Shown here in pieces: positions 7,942 through 16,151 of a DNA stretch of 64,000 bases. The first letter of the stretch is position 1. Every line of letters starts with the position of its first letter. The notes beneath the pieces were generated by a model. It was not told the origin of the DNA. It did not search any database and was given only the letters and a program-made list of their open reading frames with translations. Origin of the DNA: Streptomyces nymphaeiformis (GTDB taxonomy: Bacteria > Actinomycetota > Actinomycetes > Streptomycetales > Streptomycetaceae); NCBI RefSeq assembly GCF_014203895.1, contig NZ_JACHJY010000013.1, positions 62,001 through 126,000 of the forward strand, written 5' to 3'. The position numbers were made by a program, and so were the translations under genes.

Positions 7942-9201
7942 ATGAACGGACGAAGCGTCGCGGTGGTGGGAGCGGGGGTGGCGGGACTCACCGCCGCCCA
8001 TCTCCTGTCCCGCGTCCACGACGTGGTGCTGTACGAATCGGAGGACCGGCTCGGCGGCCACGCGCACACGCACGAGCTGCCCGCCGCCGAGGGCGGGACG
8101 CTCCACGTGGACACCGGCTTCATCGTCCACAACGAGAGGACCTACCCCCACCTCCTGCGCCTCTTCCGCGAACTCGGCGTCGCCACGCAGGACTCCGAGA
8201 TGAGCATGTCCGTCCGCTGTGACGGATGCGGCCTGGAATACGCCGGCGCGCGCGGGATCGGCGGCCTCCTCGGCGGCGGCAACGCCCGCCGCGGCCGCCA
8301 CCTGCGGATGCTCGCCGAGGTCCCCCGCTTCCACCGGCTCGCGCGCCGCCTGATGTCCGCCGACGACACCACATCGACCCTCGGGGACTTCCTGCGGGCC
8401 CACCGCTTCTCCGCCCACTTCGTCGGCCACTTCGCGATCCCCCTCGTCTCCGCCGTCTGGTCCTGCGCCCCCGACACCGCCCTTCGCCACCCGGCCGCGT
8501 ACCTGTTCCGCTTCCTCCACCACCACGGTCTGCTCTCCGTGACCGGATCGCCCCGGTGGAAGACCGTCACCGGCGGATCGGCCGCCTACGTCGAACGGAT
8601 CGCGAAGGGGCTCTCCTCCGTACGGACCGCGACCCCGGTGCGCACCGTCGTGCGCGGAGCCGACCGCGCGACCGTCGTCACCGCCGACGGCGAGGCGGCC
8701 GAACACGCCGCCGTCGTGATCGCCGTCCACCCCGACCAGGCCCTGCGCCTCCTGGCCGATCCCACCGCACACGAACGGCGCGTCCTCGGCGCCTTCACCT
8801 ACTCCCGCAACCCGACGGTCCTGCACCGCGACACCACCCTCCTGCCGCGCGCGCCGCACGCCAGGGCCTCCTGGAACTACTGGCTGCCCTCCTGCACGGC
8901 GCGCCCGGGATCCGTCCAGGTCAGCTACGACATGAACCGGCTGCAGCGACTCCCGGACAGCCGACCGCACATCGTCACCCTCAACCCCGGCGACCGCGTC
9001 GACGAGTCCACCGTCCTGGCCCGCATGACGTACGAACACCCCGTTCACACGCCCGAGTCCGTGGCCGCGCAGCGCCTTCTGCCCGCCCTGCGCACCCCGG
9101 TGACCGCCTACGCCGGCGCCTACCACGGCTGGGGCTTCCACGAGGACGGCTGCCGCTCCGGCGTCGAGGCCGCCCGCCACCTGGGAGCGGACGCCTCATG
9201 A
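7942..9201 (+). CDS. FAD-dependent amine-oxidase-like oxidoreductase (UfaD-like family)
   Basis: This 419-residue flavoprotein has an N-terminal ADP-binding motif VAVVGAGVAGLTAAHLLS and a GG doublet (RLGGHAHTHE) as in amine oxidases and phytoene-desaturase relatives. It ends with AGAYHGWGFHEDGCRSGVEAA, the C-terminal FAD-binding signature of this subfamily. The stop overlaps the next start (ATGA), so it is translationally coupled to the DUF1365 gene. A flavoprotein of this type with DUF1365 and a CFA-synthase-like methyltransferase recurs in light and singlet-oxygen regulons, and in Rhodobacter such genes make furan fatty acids. That role is transferred here only by gene context. Confidence 0.85.
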   Translation: MNGRSVAVVGAGVAGLTAAHLLSRVHDVVLYESEDRLGGHAHTHELPAAEGGTLHVDTGFIVHNERTYPHLLRLFRELGVATQDSEMSMSVRCDGCGLEYAGARGIGGLLGGGNARRGRHLRMLAEVPRFHRLARRLMSADDTTSTLGDFLRAHRFSAHFVGHFAIPLVSAVWSCAPDTALRHPAAYLFRFLHHHGLLSVTGSPRWKTVTGGSAAYVERIAKGLSSVRTATPVRTVVRGADRATVVTADGEAAEHAAVVIAVHPDQALRLLADPTAHERRVLGAFTYSRNPTVLHRDTTLLPRAPHARASWNYWLPSCTARPGSVQVSYDMNRLQRLPDSRPHIVTLNPGDRVDESTVLARMTYEHPVHTPESVAAQRLLPALRTPVTAYAGAYHGWGFHEDGCRSGVEAARHLGADAS

Positions 9202-9953
9202 ACAGCGCAGCCCCACCGCCCGTCCCCGCCCTCTACGAGACCGAGGTCGCCCACACCCGCGTCACCCCCCTCCGCCACGCGCTCCGCCACCGCACGTACC
9301 TGTGGCTGGTCGACCTCGACGACCTGCCCGTCCTTCCCCGGCCCTTGCGCCCCCTCGCCCGCTTCGACCCGTCCGACCACTTCGACGGCGGCGCCCCCAC
9401 CCTGCGGGCCGGCCTGGAGGCCTGCCTCGCGGCCCACGGCGTGGCGGACGCGGACGGTCGGGTGCTGATGCTCGCCCACGCACGCGTCCTCGGACACGTC
9501 TTCAACCCACTCACCCTGTACTGGTGCCACGACCGGGCCGGACGCCCCCGCTGCGTCGTCGCCGAGGTGCACAACACCTACGGCGGGCGCCACACCTATC
9601 TGCTGCACCCCGACGCACGGGGCCGTGCGGTGACGGCCAAGGAGTTCTACGTCTCGCCGTTCCTCGACGTCGAGGGCGCCTACCGCATGCGGCTGCCGCT
9701 CCCCGGCGACCGCCTCGACCTGACCGTCCAGCTCCGCCACACGGACGGCTCCCGCCCCCTGACGGCCACCGTCCGCGGCACCCGTCGGCCCGCCCGCCCG
9801 AGCACCCTGCTCGCGGCGGCGGTCCGCCACCCCTGGTCGACCGCCTCGGTCTCCCTCGGCATCCGTCGCCACGGCATCCGGCTCTACCTCAAGGGGCTCC
9901 GCGTCCGCCCCCGTCCCCGTACCGCCCCCGCCCCGCAGGAAGGCACCCCGTGA
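9198..9953 (+). CDS. DUF1365 domain-containing protein
   Basis: This 251-residue protein begins MNSAAPPPVPALYETEVAHTR and carries the DUF1365 core: HRTYLWLVDLD, HVFNPLTLYWC and EVHNTYGGRHTYLL. The family has no solved activity that I can vouch for. Its fixed linkage to a FAD oxidoreductase and a CFA-like methyltransferase suggests a step in fatty-acyl modification, possibly the oxygen-inserting step of furan fatty acid synthesis. It overlaps both neighbours by 4 bp, so it is the middle gene of a tightly coupled operon. Confidence 0.85.
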   Translation: MNSAAPPPVPALYETEVAHTRVTPLRHALRHRTYLWLVDLDDLPVLPRPLRPLARFDPSDHFDGGAPTLRAGLEACLAAHGVADADGRVLMLAHARVLGHVFNPLTLYWCHDRAGRPRCVVAEVHNTYGGRHTYLLHPDARGRAVTAKEFYVSPFLDVEGAYRMRLPLPGDRLDLTVQLRHTDGSRPLTATVRGTRRPARPSTLLAAAVRHPWSTASVSLGIRRHGIRLYLKGLRVRPRPRTAPAPQEGTP

Positions 9954-11260
9954 CCCTCTCCCTTCCGCAGGCCGCGCCGTTCGCCGACCGCGTTCCGGTG
10001 GACCCGGACCGCTGGCCCGACGTAGCCCGGCTGCCTCGCACCTCCGCCGTGCGCACCGCCGTCGCCCGCCGGCTCGTGGAGCGTGCGCTCGCCCGGCTGC
10101 CCCTGCGGACGAGCACCGGCCGGGGCGCGCCCCCCGGAAACCGGCGGACCGGCGCCGACGGCGACGTGCCGACCCTCGTGCTCCACGATCCGGAGGCCTT
10201 CCACCGGCGGATCGGCGCCGGCGGACTGATCGGCTTCGGCGAGTCGTACATGGCCGGTGAATGGGACGCCGACGACCTCGTCGGCGTCCTCACCGTCCTC
10301 GCCCGCCACGTCGACGACCTCGTTCCCGCCCCGCTGCACCGGTTCCGGGGTGCCTGGGTCCGGCACAGGCCCGTGGCCGACCGCAACACGCCCGACGGGG
10401 CGCGGGAGAACGTCCACCGCCACTACGACCTCTCCAACGAGCTCTTCGCCCTCTTCCTCGACCCCGGTCTCAGCTACTCCTCGGCAGTCTTCGACCCCCT
10501 CCGGGCAGAGCCCGGGATCCTCTCCGACGCGCACTTCACCGCCGCCCAGCACCGCAAGATCGACCGGCTCCTCGACCTGGCCGGGACCGGTCCGGGCACC
10601 GAGCTCCTGGAGATCGGCACCGGCTGGGGCGAACTCGCGATCCGTGCCGCCGCCCGGGGCGCCCGCGTCCGCACCGTCACCCTCTCCGAGGAACAGCTCG
10701 CCCTCGCGCGCCGACGAGTCGCGCGTGCCGGCGCCGACGACCGCGTGACCGTCGAACTGCTCGACTACCGTCAGGTCCGCGGCGGTTACGACGCGATCGT
10801 GAGCGTCGAGATGATCGAGGCCGTCGGCGCCGAGTACTGGTCCGACTACTTCACCGCGCTCCGCCGCCTCCTCGCTCCGGGCGGCCGCGTCGCGCTCCAG
10901 GCCATCACCATGCCGCACGCACGCATGCTCGCCACCGCCCGAACCCACACATGGATCAGCAAGTACGTCTTCCCCGGCGGCCTGATCCCCTCCCCACGGG
11001 CCATCGCACGCGAGAGCGCCGCCGCCGGCCTGCGCATCACCCACCGGGCGAGCTACGGCGACCACTACGCCGAGACCCTCCGCCAATGGCGCGCACGCTT
11101 CCTCCGCGAGGAGTCCGCCGTGGCCGCGCTCGGCTTCGACCCCGTCTTCCGGCGCATGTGGGATTTCTACCTCGCCTACTCCGAGGCCGGATTCCGCTCC
11201 CGTTACCTCGACGTCCTCCAACTCCGGCTCACGGCCGACGACTCGGAGGCCGCAGGATGA
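9950..11260 (+). CDS. Cyclopropane-fatty-acyl-phospholipid synthase family SAM methyltransferase
   Basis: This 436-residue protein starts at a GTG overlapping the previous stop. An N-terminal lipid-binding part (GFGESYMAGEWDADDL near residue 95) precedes the methyltransferase domain. That domain has HYDLSNELFALFLDPGLSYS, the CFA synthase signature, then the SAM loop LEIGTGWGELAIRAA and VSVEMIEAVG. CFA synthases transfer methylene or methyl groups from SAM to acyl double bonds. The class also contains enzymes making methyl-branched and 10-methyl acids, so the exact product is open. Membership in a light-linked operon suggests protection of membrane lipids. Confidence 0.88.
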   Translation: MTLSLPQAAPFADRVPVDPDRWPDVARLPRTSAVRTAVARRLVERALARLPLRTSTGRGAPPGNRRTGADGDVPTLVLHDPEAFHRRIGAGGLIGFGESYMAGEWDADDLVGVLTVLARHVDDLVPAPLHRFRGAWVRHRPVADRNTPDGARENVHRHYDLSNELFALFLDPGLSYSSAVFDPLRAEPGILSDAHFTAAQHRKIDRLLDLAGTGPGTELLEIGTGWGELAIRAAARGARVRTVTLSEEQLALARRRVARAGADDRVTVELLDYRQVRGGYDAIVSVEMIEAVGAEYWSDYFTALRRLLAPGGRVALQAITMPHARMLATARTHTWISKYVFPGGLIPSPRAIARESAAAGLRITHRASYGDHYAETLRQWRARFLREESAVAALGFDPVFRRMWDFYLAYSEAGFRSRYLDVLQLRLTADDSEAAG

Positions 11261-11322
11261 GCCCCGTGGACCGCAGGCCCGAGTCCGCCGCCACCGCCCG
11301 TCGGCGCGGGGAGGGCCCATGA
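11257..11322 (+). CDS. 21-residue coupled small ORF (uncertain)
   Basis: An ATG overlaps the stop of the methyltransferase gene (ATGA), and the 21-residue reading ends in a stop that overlaps the start of the DUF1295 gene, again ATGA. The peptide (MSPVDRRPESAATARRRGEGP) is short, basic and unlike any family I know. It may only serve to carry ribosomes across the gap so that DUF1295 is translated in proportion, or it may be the stub of a lost gene. Expression is not proved by sequence. Confidence 0.3.
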   Translation: MSPVDRRPESAATARRRGEGP

Positions 11323-12182
11323 GCGGCGTCGACACGGAGACCCTCGGCCCCGTCCTCGCCGCCTCGGCGGCCACCGCGCTGACGGTCATGCTGGGCACCT
11401 TCGCGATCGGCACCGCGAAGCGTCTGCACCGGATCGTCGACATCGCCTGGGGCGTCGCCTTCGCCGCCGTCGCCGTCGTGGCCTGGCTCCTGTCGGCCGG
11501 CCACGGCGACGACGTCCGCCGGACCGTCGTCGCGCTCGCCACCGTCGTCTGGGGACTACGGCTCGCGACCCACATCGCCCGCCGCGGGCGCGGTCACGGG
11601 GAGGACCCCAGGTACGCCCGGATGCTCGCCCGCGCCCGCGGCAACCCCACCCTCCACGCACTGCGGAAGGTGTACCTCCTCCAGGGCGCCCTCGTGTGGC
11701 TCGTCTCCCTCCCGGTCCAGGTCGCGGTCCTGCTGCCCGGACCGCTGACGGCGACCGACTGCGTGGGCCTCGCCGTGTGGGCGGTGGGCCTCGCCTTCGA
11801 AGCGGTGGGGGACCGGCAGCTCGCCCGGTTCAAGGCCGACCCGGCGAACCGGGGCCGCGTCATGGACCAGGGGCTGTGGAGCTGGACCCGGCACCCCAAC
11901 TACTTCGGCGACTTCCTCGTGTGGTGGGGCCTGTACCTCACGGCCTGTGCCACCTGGCGGACCGCCGCCCTCACCCTCGTCTCCCCGCTCGTCATGAGCG
12001 CCCTGCTGATCTGGGGCAGCGGAAAGCGGCTCCTGGAGGCCCACATGGCCGGCCGCCCCGGGTACGCGGCCCATCAGGCGCGCACGAGCGGCTTCCTCCC
12101 CCGGCCTCCCCGCCCGCTGCCGGACGCGGAACGGGTGGACGACGGCCCGACCGGGAGGCCGGTGCGCCCTCCTCGTCCGTAG
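11319..12182 (+). CDS. DUF1295 (steroid 5-alpha-reductase-like) membrane protein
   Basis: This 287-residue polytopic membrane protein has about six helices. The C-terminal signature RVMDQGLWSWTRHPNYFGDFLVWWGLYL followed by RRLLEAH-type SGKRLLEAHMAGRPGYAAH defines DUF1295 and its sterol-reductase / isoprenylcysteine-methyltransferase relatives. It is the last gene of the coupled FAD-oxidase/DUF1365/CFA operon and converges on litR with a 14-bp gap. A role in reducing or modifying lipid chains is likely, but the substrate is unknown. Confidence 0.85.
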   Translation: MSGVDTETLGPVLAASAATALTVMLGTFAIGTAKRLHRIVDIAWGVAFAAVAVVAWLLSAGHGDDVRRTVVALATVVWGLRLATHIARRGRGHGEDPRYARMLARARGNPTLHALRKVYLLQGALVWLVSLPVQVAVLLPGPLTATDCVGLAVWAVGLAFEAVGDRQLARFKADPANRGRVMDQGLWSWTRHPNYFGDFLVWWGLYLTACATWRTAALTLVSPLVMSALLIWGSGKRLLEAHMAGRPGYAAHQARTSGFLPRPPRPLPDAERVDDGPTGRPVRPPRP

Positions 12183-12196
12183 AGGAGGACGCCCTG

Positions 12197-13171
12197 TCAG
12201 CCTGCGGCGTCTCCGGCCGGCCCCCCGTACAGCCGGGAGATCACGCCGATCGCCTCGCGCAGTCCGGTGGGACGCACCGTGCCGGGAGCGGGCGGCCGTC
12301 CGAGCCAGCCGGGGCCCGCGAGGAGGACCAGAGGAGCCGTGCGTGCCCCCCGGACGCCGAAGGCCGTGGTCGCGACGTGCCGGGCCAGCGCGTGGTCGGC
12401 GGTGGATCTCGCCTGGGACCAGAGGGCGACGGCAGCCGGCCCGGACCGACGCACCGCCGCGTCGAGGGCTTCCGCGGGCACGGCCGCGCCGAACATCCGC
12501 GTCGGCAGGCCCCTTTCCGCGAGTCCCGCGGCGAGCGCCTCCAGGGGCAGCGTGTGCTGCTCCGCGGGCACGCAGGCCAGGACGACCGGAGCGGTCGGGG
12601 AAGCGATCGCCGGTCCGGTCGAGGCGGCCCGCCGCAGCGCCGTGGAGACGTGCCAGGAGAGCAGGTGCTCCACCTCGACGTAGCGGTCGTCGGACGATTC
12701 CCACTTCCGGCCCACCGCGTGCAGCGTCGGGGCCATGACCTCCTCCCACGCGGTGACCAGCCCGTGCTCCGCGAGCACCTCCCGGAGCAGCCTTTCCATG
12801 GCCGGGGCGTCGAGGCGCACGGCGGCACGGGCGAGTCCGCGGCACTCCTGCCGTACGTCACCCAGAGGCAGGCCGCTGCCGGGACCGGCGCGCCCGGTCC
12901 TTGCCGGAGGCACGTCCACGGCGGTCTCCGCGCCGGTCCGGACCTGCTGGGCGGCCCGTGCCGCCTCGGCGGGCGGGACGCCCGACGCCGTGAGCCGGCA
13001 CATCTCCTCGAGCATCGCGACGTCGGCGGGGCTCCACCGCCTGTGGCGTCCGTCCACCCGCGCGGCGGGTCCGATGCCGTACCGCTGGTCCCAGGAACGC
13101 ACGGTGGTGGGGGAGACGCCCAGCCGCCGTGCCACGGCGCCCGTCGTGATCCCGTGGGCTGTGTCGGACAT
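12197..13171 (-). CDS. litR: LitR/CarH-type B12-dependent light-sensing MerR repressor
   Basis: This 324-residue regulator has an N-terminal MerR winged helix (GAVARRLGVSPTTVRSWDQRYG, residues 11-32) and a C-terminal cobalamin-binding module. The B12 signature is visible: Trp157 and the Glu168-His169 pair (KWESS...VEVEH), and His206 in AEQH, matching the histidine that ligates cobalt in CarH. The spacing Trp-x10-Glu-His is one residue longer than the x9 I recall for CarH. In the dark, adenosylcobalamin-bound tetramers repress; light breaks the Co-C bond and releases DNA. The ATG at 13171 is immediately ahead of the MerR fold. A CGATGC pair 13 bp upstream suggests autoregulation. Confidence 0.88.
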   Translation of the reverse strand: MSDTAHGITTGAVARRLGVSPTTVRSWDQRYGIGPAARVDGRHRRWSPADVAMLEEMCRLTASGVPPAEAARAAQQVRTGAETAVDVPPARTGRAGPGSGLPLGDVRQECRGLARAAVRLDAPAMERLLREVLAEHGLVTAWEEVMAPTLHAVGRKWESSDDRYVEVEHLLSWHVSTALRRAASTGPAIASPTAPVVLACVPAEQHTLPLEALAAGLAERGLPTRMFGAAVPAEALDAAVRRSGPAAVALWSQARSTADHALARHVATTAFGVRGARTAPLVLLAGPGWLGRPPAPGTVRPTGLREAIGVISRLYGGPAGDAAG

Positions 13172-13183
13172 GCTCCCACCATA

Positions 13184-13203
13184 CGATGCGGAATCGATGC
13201 GAA
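13184..13203 (-). promoter_or_regulatory. Candidate LitR operator upstream of litR
   Basis: CGATGC half sites start at 13184 and 13195 on the + strand, 11 bp apart, each followed by GGAAT or GAAGG. They lie 13-32 bp upstream of the litR start codon. The same element occurs before the ECF sigma gene (7086-7105). The 11-bp direct-repeat spacing is what CarH-type proteins use. Confidence 0.55.
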
Positions 13204-13266
13204 GGTCAGGCACGGGGACGCGAAGCGTTTCGGAATCGGGCCACGTCGGACGCGGGAGCCGGCCCC

Positions 13267-13815
13267 TCAGGGCCCGTGGCCGGCGAGGTCCTCGAGCACC
13301 TCGCGGGCCGCACACGCCCCCGAGGCCAGCGCCCCCTGGAGCGAACCGGTGGCCCGGTGGTCCCCCCACACGTACCGACCGGGGGCGAACCGCGTGGTCC
13401 GTGACAGCGGGACGGGGCCGTCCATCGCGGGCAGTGCGCCGGGGACGGTGACGCGGTGGACGAGCTCCCAGTGACTCGTCTCCGCGCCGTACACCTCGCC
13501 CACGGCCCGCAGGACCGCCGCCGTCTCCGCCGGGCCGGGGGAGCCGAGCACCGAAGTGGACACCAGGGCCCTGCCGTCGGGCGAGAACCCGGGCTGGACG
13601 GCGCTCGGGACACAGGTGTTCAGGAACCGGCGCCGGGAGTCGACGAAGAGGAGGGGTTCCGTCGTGGGCGGTTCGGCCGGGGCGTGGTAGAGCGTCGTGA
13701 CCGTTCGGCCCTCCGGCACACGGAGGCCCGGGAGCAGGCCGGCCGCGCAGGCGAGCCCGGCGGCCCCCGCCCCGATGATCACCGCGTCGTACCGCACGGC
13801 ATCCGACGAGCCCAT
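13267..13815 (-). CDS. FAD/NAD(P)-binding oxidoreductase with internal deletion
   Basis: This 182-residue reading joins an N-terminal dinucleotide fold (YDAVIIGAGAAGLACAAGLLPGLRV, residues 9-33) directly to what is normally the far C-terminal half of an amine-oxidase-type flavoprotein: VTTLYHAPAEPPTTEPLLFVD and RYVWGDHRATGSLQGALASG. Family members are usually more than 400 residues, so about 230-250 residues of substrate domain are missing, in frame. It is likely non-functional or a relic. The ATG at 13815 follows AGGAGG-type sequence. It lies 95 bp upstream of litR on the same strand. Confidence 0.65.
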   Translation of the reverse strand: MGSSDAVRYDAVIIGAGAAGLACAAGLLPGLRVPEGRTVTTLYHAPAEPPTTEPLLFVDSRRRFLNTCVPSAVQPGFSPDGRALVSTSVLGSPGPAETAAVLRAVGEVYGAETSHWELVHRVTVPGALPAMDGPVPLSRTTRFAPGRYVWGDHRATGSLQGALASGACAAREVLEDLAGHGP

Positions 13816-13973
13816 GGCGACACCTCCTCTTCGTCCCTGGCGCGGTGGCGCCCGTCCGCCGGACCGGCGCCTGCCGGCGTCCCCGGTCCGGCGGTGTCCG
13901 TCACCTACGACTTCCGGGCGCGAGGGCGGCGCGGATGCGGCCGGGGCTCGTGGCGGGTGAGGTGCTCCCGGTG

Positions 13974-14723
13974 TCACATCAGCAGGGAGCCGGGATCCCT
14001 GACCAGGGGGGCGGTGCCGACCGAGTTGCTGACGTTGAAGGTGACGCTGCCCGCGCGGTAGCGGTCCTCGGTCCATTCGATCGGGCGGCCGTCCTGGTTG
14101 CTCGTCAGGTGGCGCTGGCGCAGCAGCGGGCTGCCCCGGCGGACGCGGAGCAGACGGGCGTCGTCGCTCCCGGCGGGGACGGCGTCGATGAGGTGCTCGC
14201 CGTAGTGGGCGATGATCCCCGCGTCCTCGGCCATGCTGTCCATGATGGAGGCGCAGTCGACGGGCAGGGATTCGACGCTGGGCGCGACCCACTCCGCGTA
14301 CGCGGTGCGTTCCACCATCACCGGTTCGTCGTCCAGGCAGCGCAGCCGCAGGACGTCCAGGACCGCGGCGCCCTCCGGGAGCGCGAGGCGGCGTGCCTCC
14401 TCGGGCGTGGCCCGGCGGCGCTCGCGGTGGAGGAAGCGGCTCGCCGACCGGTAACCCATCGTGCGGGCCCACTGGGCGAAGCTGTGGAGCTCGGCGAAGC
14501 TGTGCCGGCGTTCCCGGCGGAGCACGATGCGCCGGGCGCCCTGCCGGGAGCCGATGATGCCCTCCGCGGTGAGCACGGCGACGGCCTGGCGCACCGTGCC
14601 GCGCGAGGCGGACCAGCGGTCGGCGAGGTCGCTCTCGGAGGGCAGGCGGGCGCCGACGGGGTACTCGCCGTTGAGGATCGAGCGGCGGAGTTCCTCCGCG
14701 ATCTCCACGTAGAGCGTCGTCAC
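13974..14723 (-). CDS. GntR family (HutC/UTRA) regulator
   Basis: This 249-residue repressor has a winged-helix head (MTTLYVEIAEELRRSILNGEYPVGARLPSESDLADRW, recognition helix SRGTVRQAVAVL) and a UTRA effector domain from about residue 85, with the usual ERTAYAEW and LLRQRHL stretches. It is divergent from the ABC importer operon; the shared 282-bp gap has a CTTGT/ACAAG dyad. The pairing resembles the PhnR-PhnSTUV arrangement for 2-aminoethylphosphonate uptake, so the effector is probably the transported ligand or its breakdown product. Confidence 0.88.
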   Translation of the reverse strand: MTTLYVEIAEELRRSILNGEYPVGARLPSESDLADRWSASRGTVRQAVAVLTAEGIIGSRQGARRIVLRRERRHSFAELHSFAQWARTMGYRSASRFLHRERRRATPEEARRLALPEGAAVLDVLRLRCLDDEPVMVERTAYAEWVAPSVESLPVDCASIMDSMAEDAGIIAHYGEHLIDAVPAGSDDARLLRVRRGSPLLRQRHLTSNQDGRPIEWTEDRYRAGSVTFNVSNSVGTAPLVRDPGSLLM

Positions 14724-14945
14724 AATGCCCCCATCTCGTCCTTGGCTGTGCGCAGCACGTCACGGCGCGTGCAGTCCCGACACCCACCCTAACCCGCCGA
14801 TCAGGCACCGGATCGCTCTCCCGGTTCATCTCAAGTCCACGGACGTCACCCGGGGTTCACTGCACCCGGCTCTTCCGGGAGGCGACCGGATTCGGCCATG
14901 TCCCGTTCATTTTCCGGACAGGAAGCGCGGGCGAACTAAGGGCGG

Positions 14946-14959
14946 CTTGTTCAGACAAG
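14946..14959. promoter_or_regulatory. Candidate GntR operator (CTTGT-N4-ACAAG)
   Basis: A perfect 5-bp dyad CTTGT/ACAAG around TCAG lies 47 bp before the substrate-binding protein start. The centre TGTTCAGACA resembles HutC-subfamily boxes (GT-N-TA-N-AC type). The divergent GntR gene makes it the natural binding partner. Confidence 0.45.
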
Positions 14960-15005
14960 TTCCGACCCTCGCTTCAGCCGCCCCATTTGCTTCTGGGAGA
15001 AACCC

Positions 15006-16151
15006 GTGCGCAGAACCCCCGTCCGCGGCGCCGCATTCCTGCTCGGCGCCGTCGTCCTCACCACCGTCACCGCCTGTGGTGCCGCTCCCGAGGGCGCCGC
15101 CGGCGCCGAGGGCGCGAAGTCGGCCACCGCGACGTCGGCCAAGGACTTCGGAGGCATGGACGCCCTCGTCAAGGCGGCGAAGCAGGAAGGCGCGCTGCAC
15201 GTCATCGCGCTGCCGCCGGACTGGGCCAACTACGGCGAGCTGATCAAGGCGTTCGAGACGAAGTACGGCATCAAGGTCGAGAGCGAGAACCCGGACGCCG
15301 CCAGCGCCGACGAGATCGCCGCCGTCAAGTCCCGCAAGGGCCAGAAGCGCGCCCCCGACGTCCTCGACCTGGGCATCGCCTTCGCCCGCAGCGGCGCCGA
15401 GGAGGGCCTCTTCGCCCCGTACAAGGTCGAGCCCTGGGACAAGATCCCCGACGCGCAGAAGGACGCCGACGGCCGCTGGTACAACGACTACGGCGGCTAC
15501 GTCTCCATCGGCTGCGACGCCAAGCGCATCCCGAACTGCCCCAAGACCTTCGCGGACCTCCTCAAGCCCGAGTACAAGGGCAAGGTCGCCCTCAACGGCA
15601 ACCCGACCAAGTCCGGTTCCGCCTTCGGCGGCGTGTACGCGGCCAGCCTCGCCAACAAGGGCTCCTTCGCGGACATCCAGCCCGGCATCGACTTCTTCGG
15701 CAAGCTGAAGAAGAGCGGCAACTTCATCCCCGTCGAGTCCACCCCCGCCACGGTCGAGAAGGGCGAGACGCCCATCAGCATCGACTGGGACTACCTCAAC
15801 GCCGGCTACGCCGACCAGTTCAAGGGCAAGGGCGTCGACTGGCAGGTCGCCGTCCCGACCGACGGCGTGTACGCCCAGTTCTACTCCCAGGCCCTCAACA
15901 AGGACGCCCCGCACCCCGCCGCCGCCCGCCTGTGGATGGAGTTCCTCTACAGCACCGAGGGCCAGAACCTCTGGCTCAAGGGCTACGCCCGCCCCGTCCT
16001 GCTGCCGGCCATGACCACCGACGGCACCGCCGACAAGACGCTCCTGGCCAAGCTCCCCAAGGTCGAGGGCACCCCCTCCTTCCCGGCCTCCGCCGAGCTC
16101 GACAAGGCCAAGGCCACCCTCGCCGAGAAGTGGGACAAGGCCCTCTCCTGA
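15006..16151 (+). CDS. ABC transporter substrate-binding lipoprotein (PhnS-like)
   Basis: This 381-residue protein starts at a GTG after GGGAGAAACCC. Its signal peptide ends in a lipobox (TTVTAC, Cys near residue 24), so it should be anchored outside the membrane. The body is the type 2 periplasmic-binding fold of the Fe3+/polyamine/2-aminoethylphosphonate group: EGALHVIALPPDWANYGELIKAFETKYGIKV, PDVLDLG and a C-terminal WMEFLYSTEGQNLWLKGYARPV. The stop overlaps the permease start (TGATG). The ligand is not decided by sequence; 2-aminoethylphosphonate or another small anion is a guess from the operon type. Confidence 0.88.
   Translation: MRRTPVRGAAFLLGAVVLTTVTACGAAPEGAAGAEGAKSATATSAKDFGGMDALVKAAKQEGALHVIALPPDWANYGELIKAFETKYGIKVESENPDAASADEIAAVKSRKGQKRAPDVLDLGIAFARSGAEEGLFAPYKVEPWDKIPDAQKDADGRWYNDYGGYVSIGCDAKRIPNCPKTFADLLKPEYKGKVALNGNPTKSGSAFGGVYAASLANKGSFADIQPGIDFFGKLKKSGNFIPVESTPATVEKGETPISIDWDYLNAGYADQFKGKGVDWQVAVPTDGVYAQFYSQALNKDAPHPAAARLWMEFLYSTEGQNLWLKGYARPVLLPAMTTDGTADKTLLAKLPKVEGTPSFPASAELDKAKATLAEKWDKALS

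Noticed and set aside
3486..8132. A 1548-codon open frame on the minus strand, the longest in the window
   Set aside because: It is antisense to the MMPL, photolyase and sigma factor genes and its Glu/Gly/Arg/Val-rich translation is the mirror of high-GC codon bias. No family motif is present.
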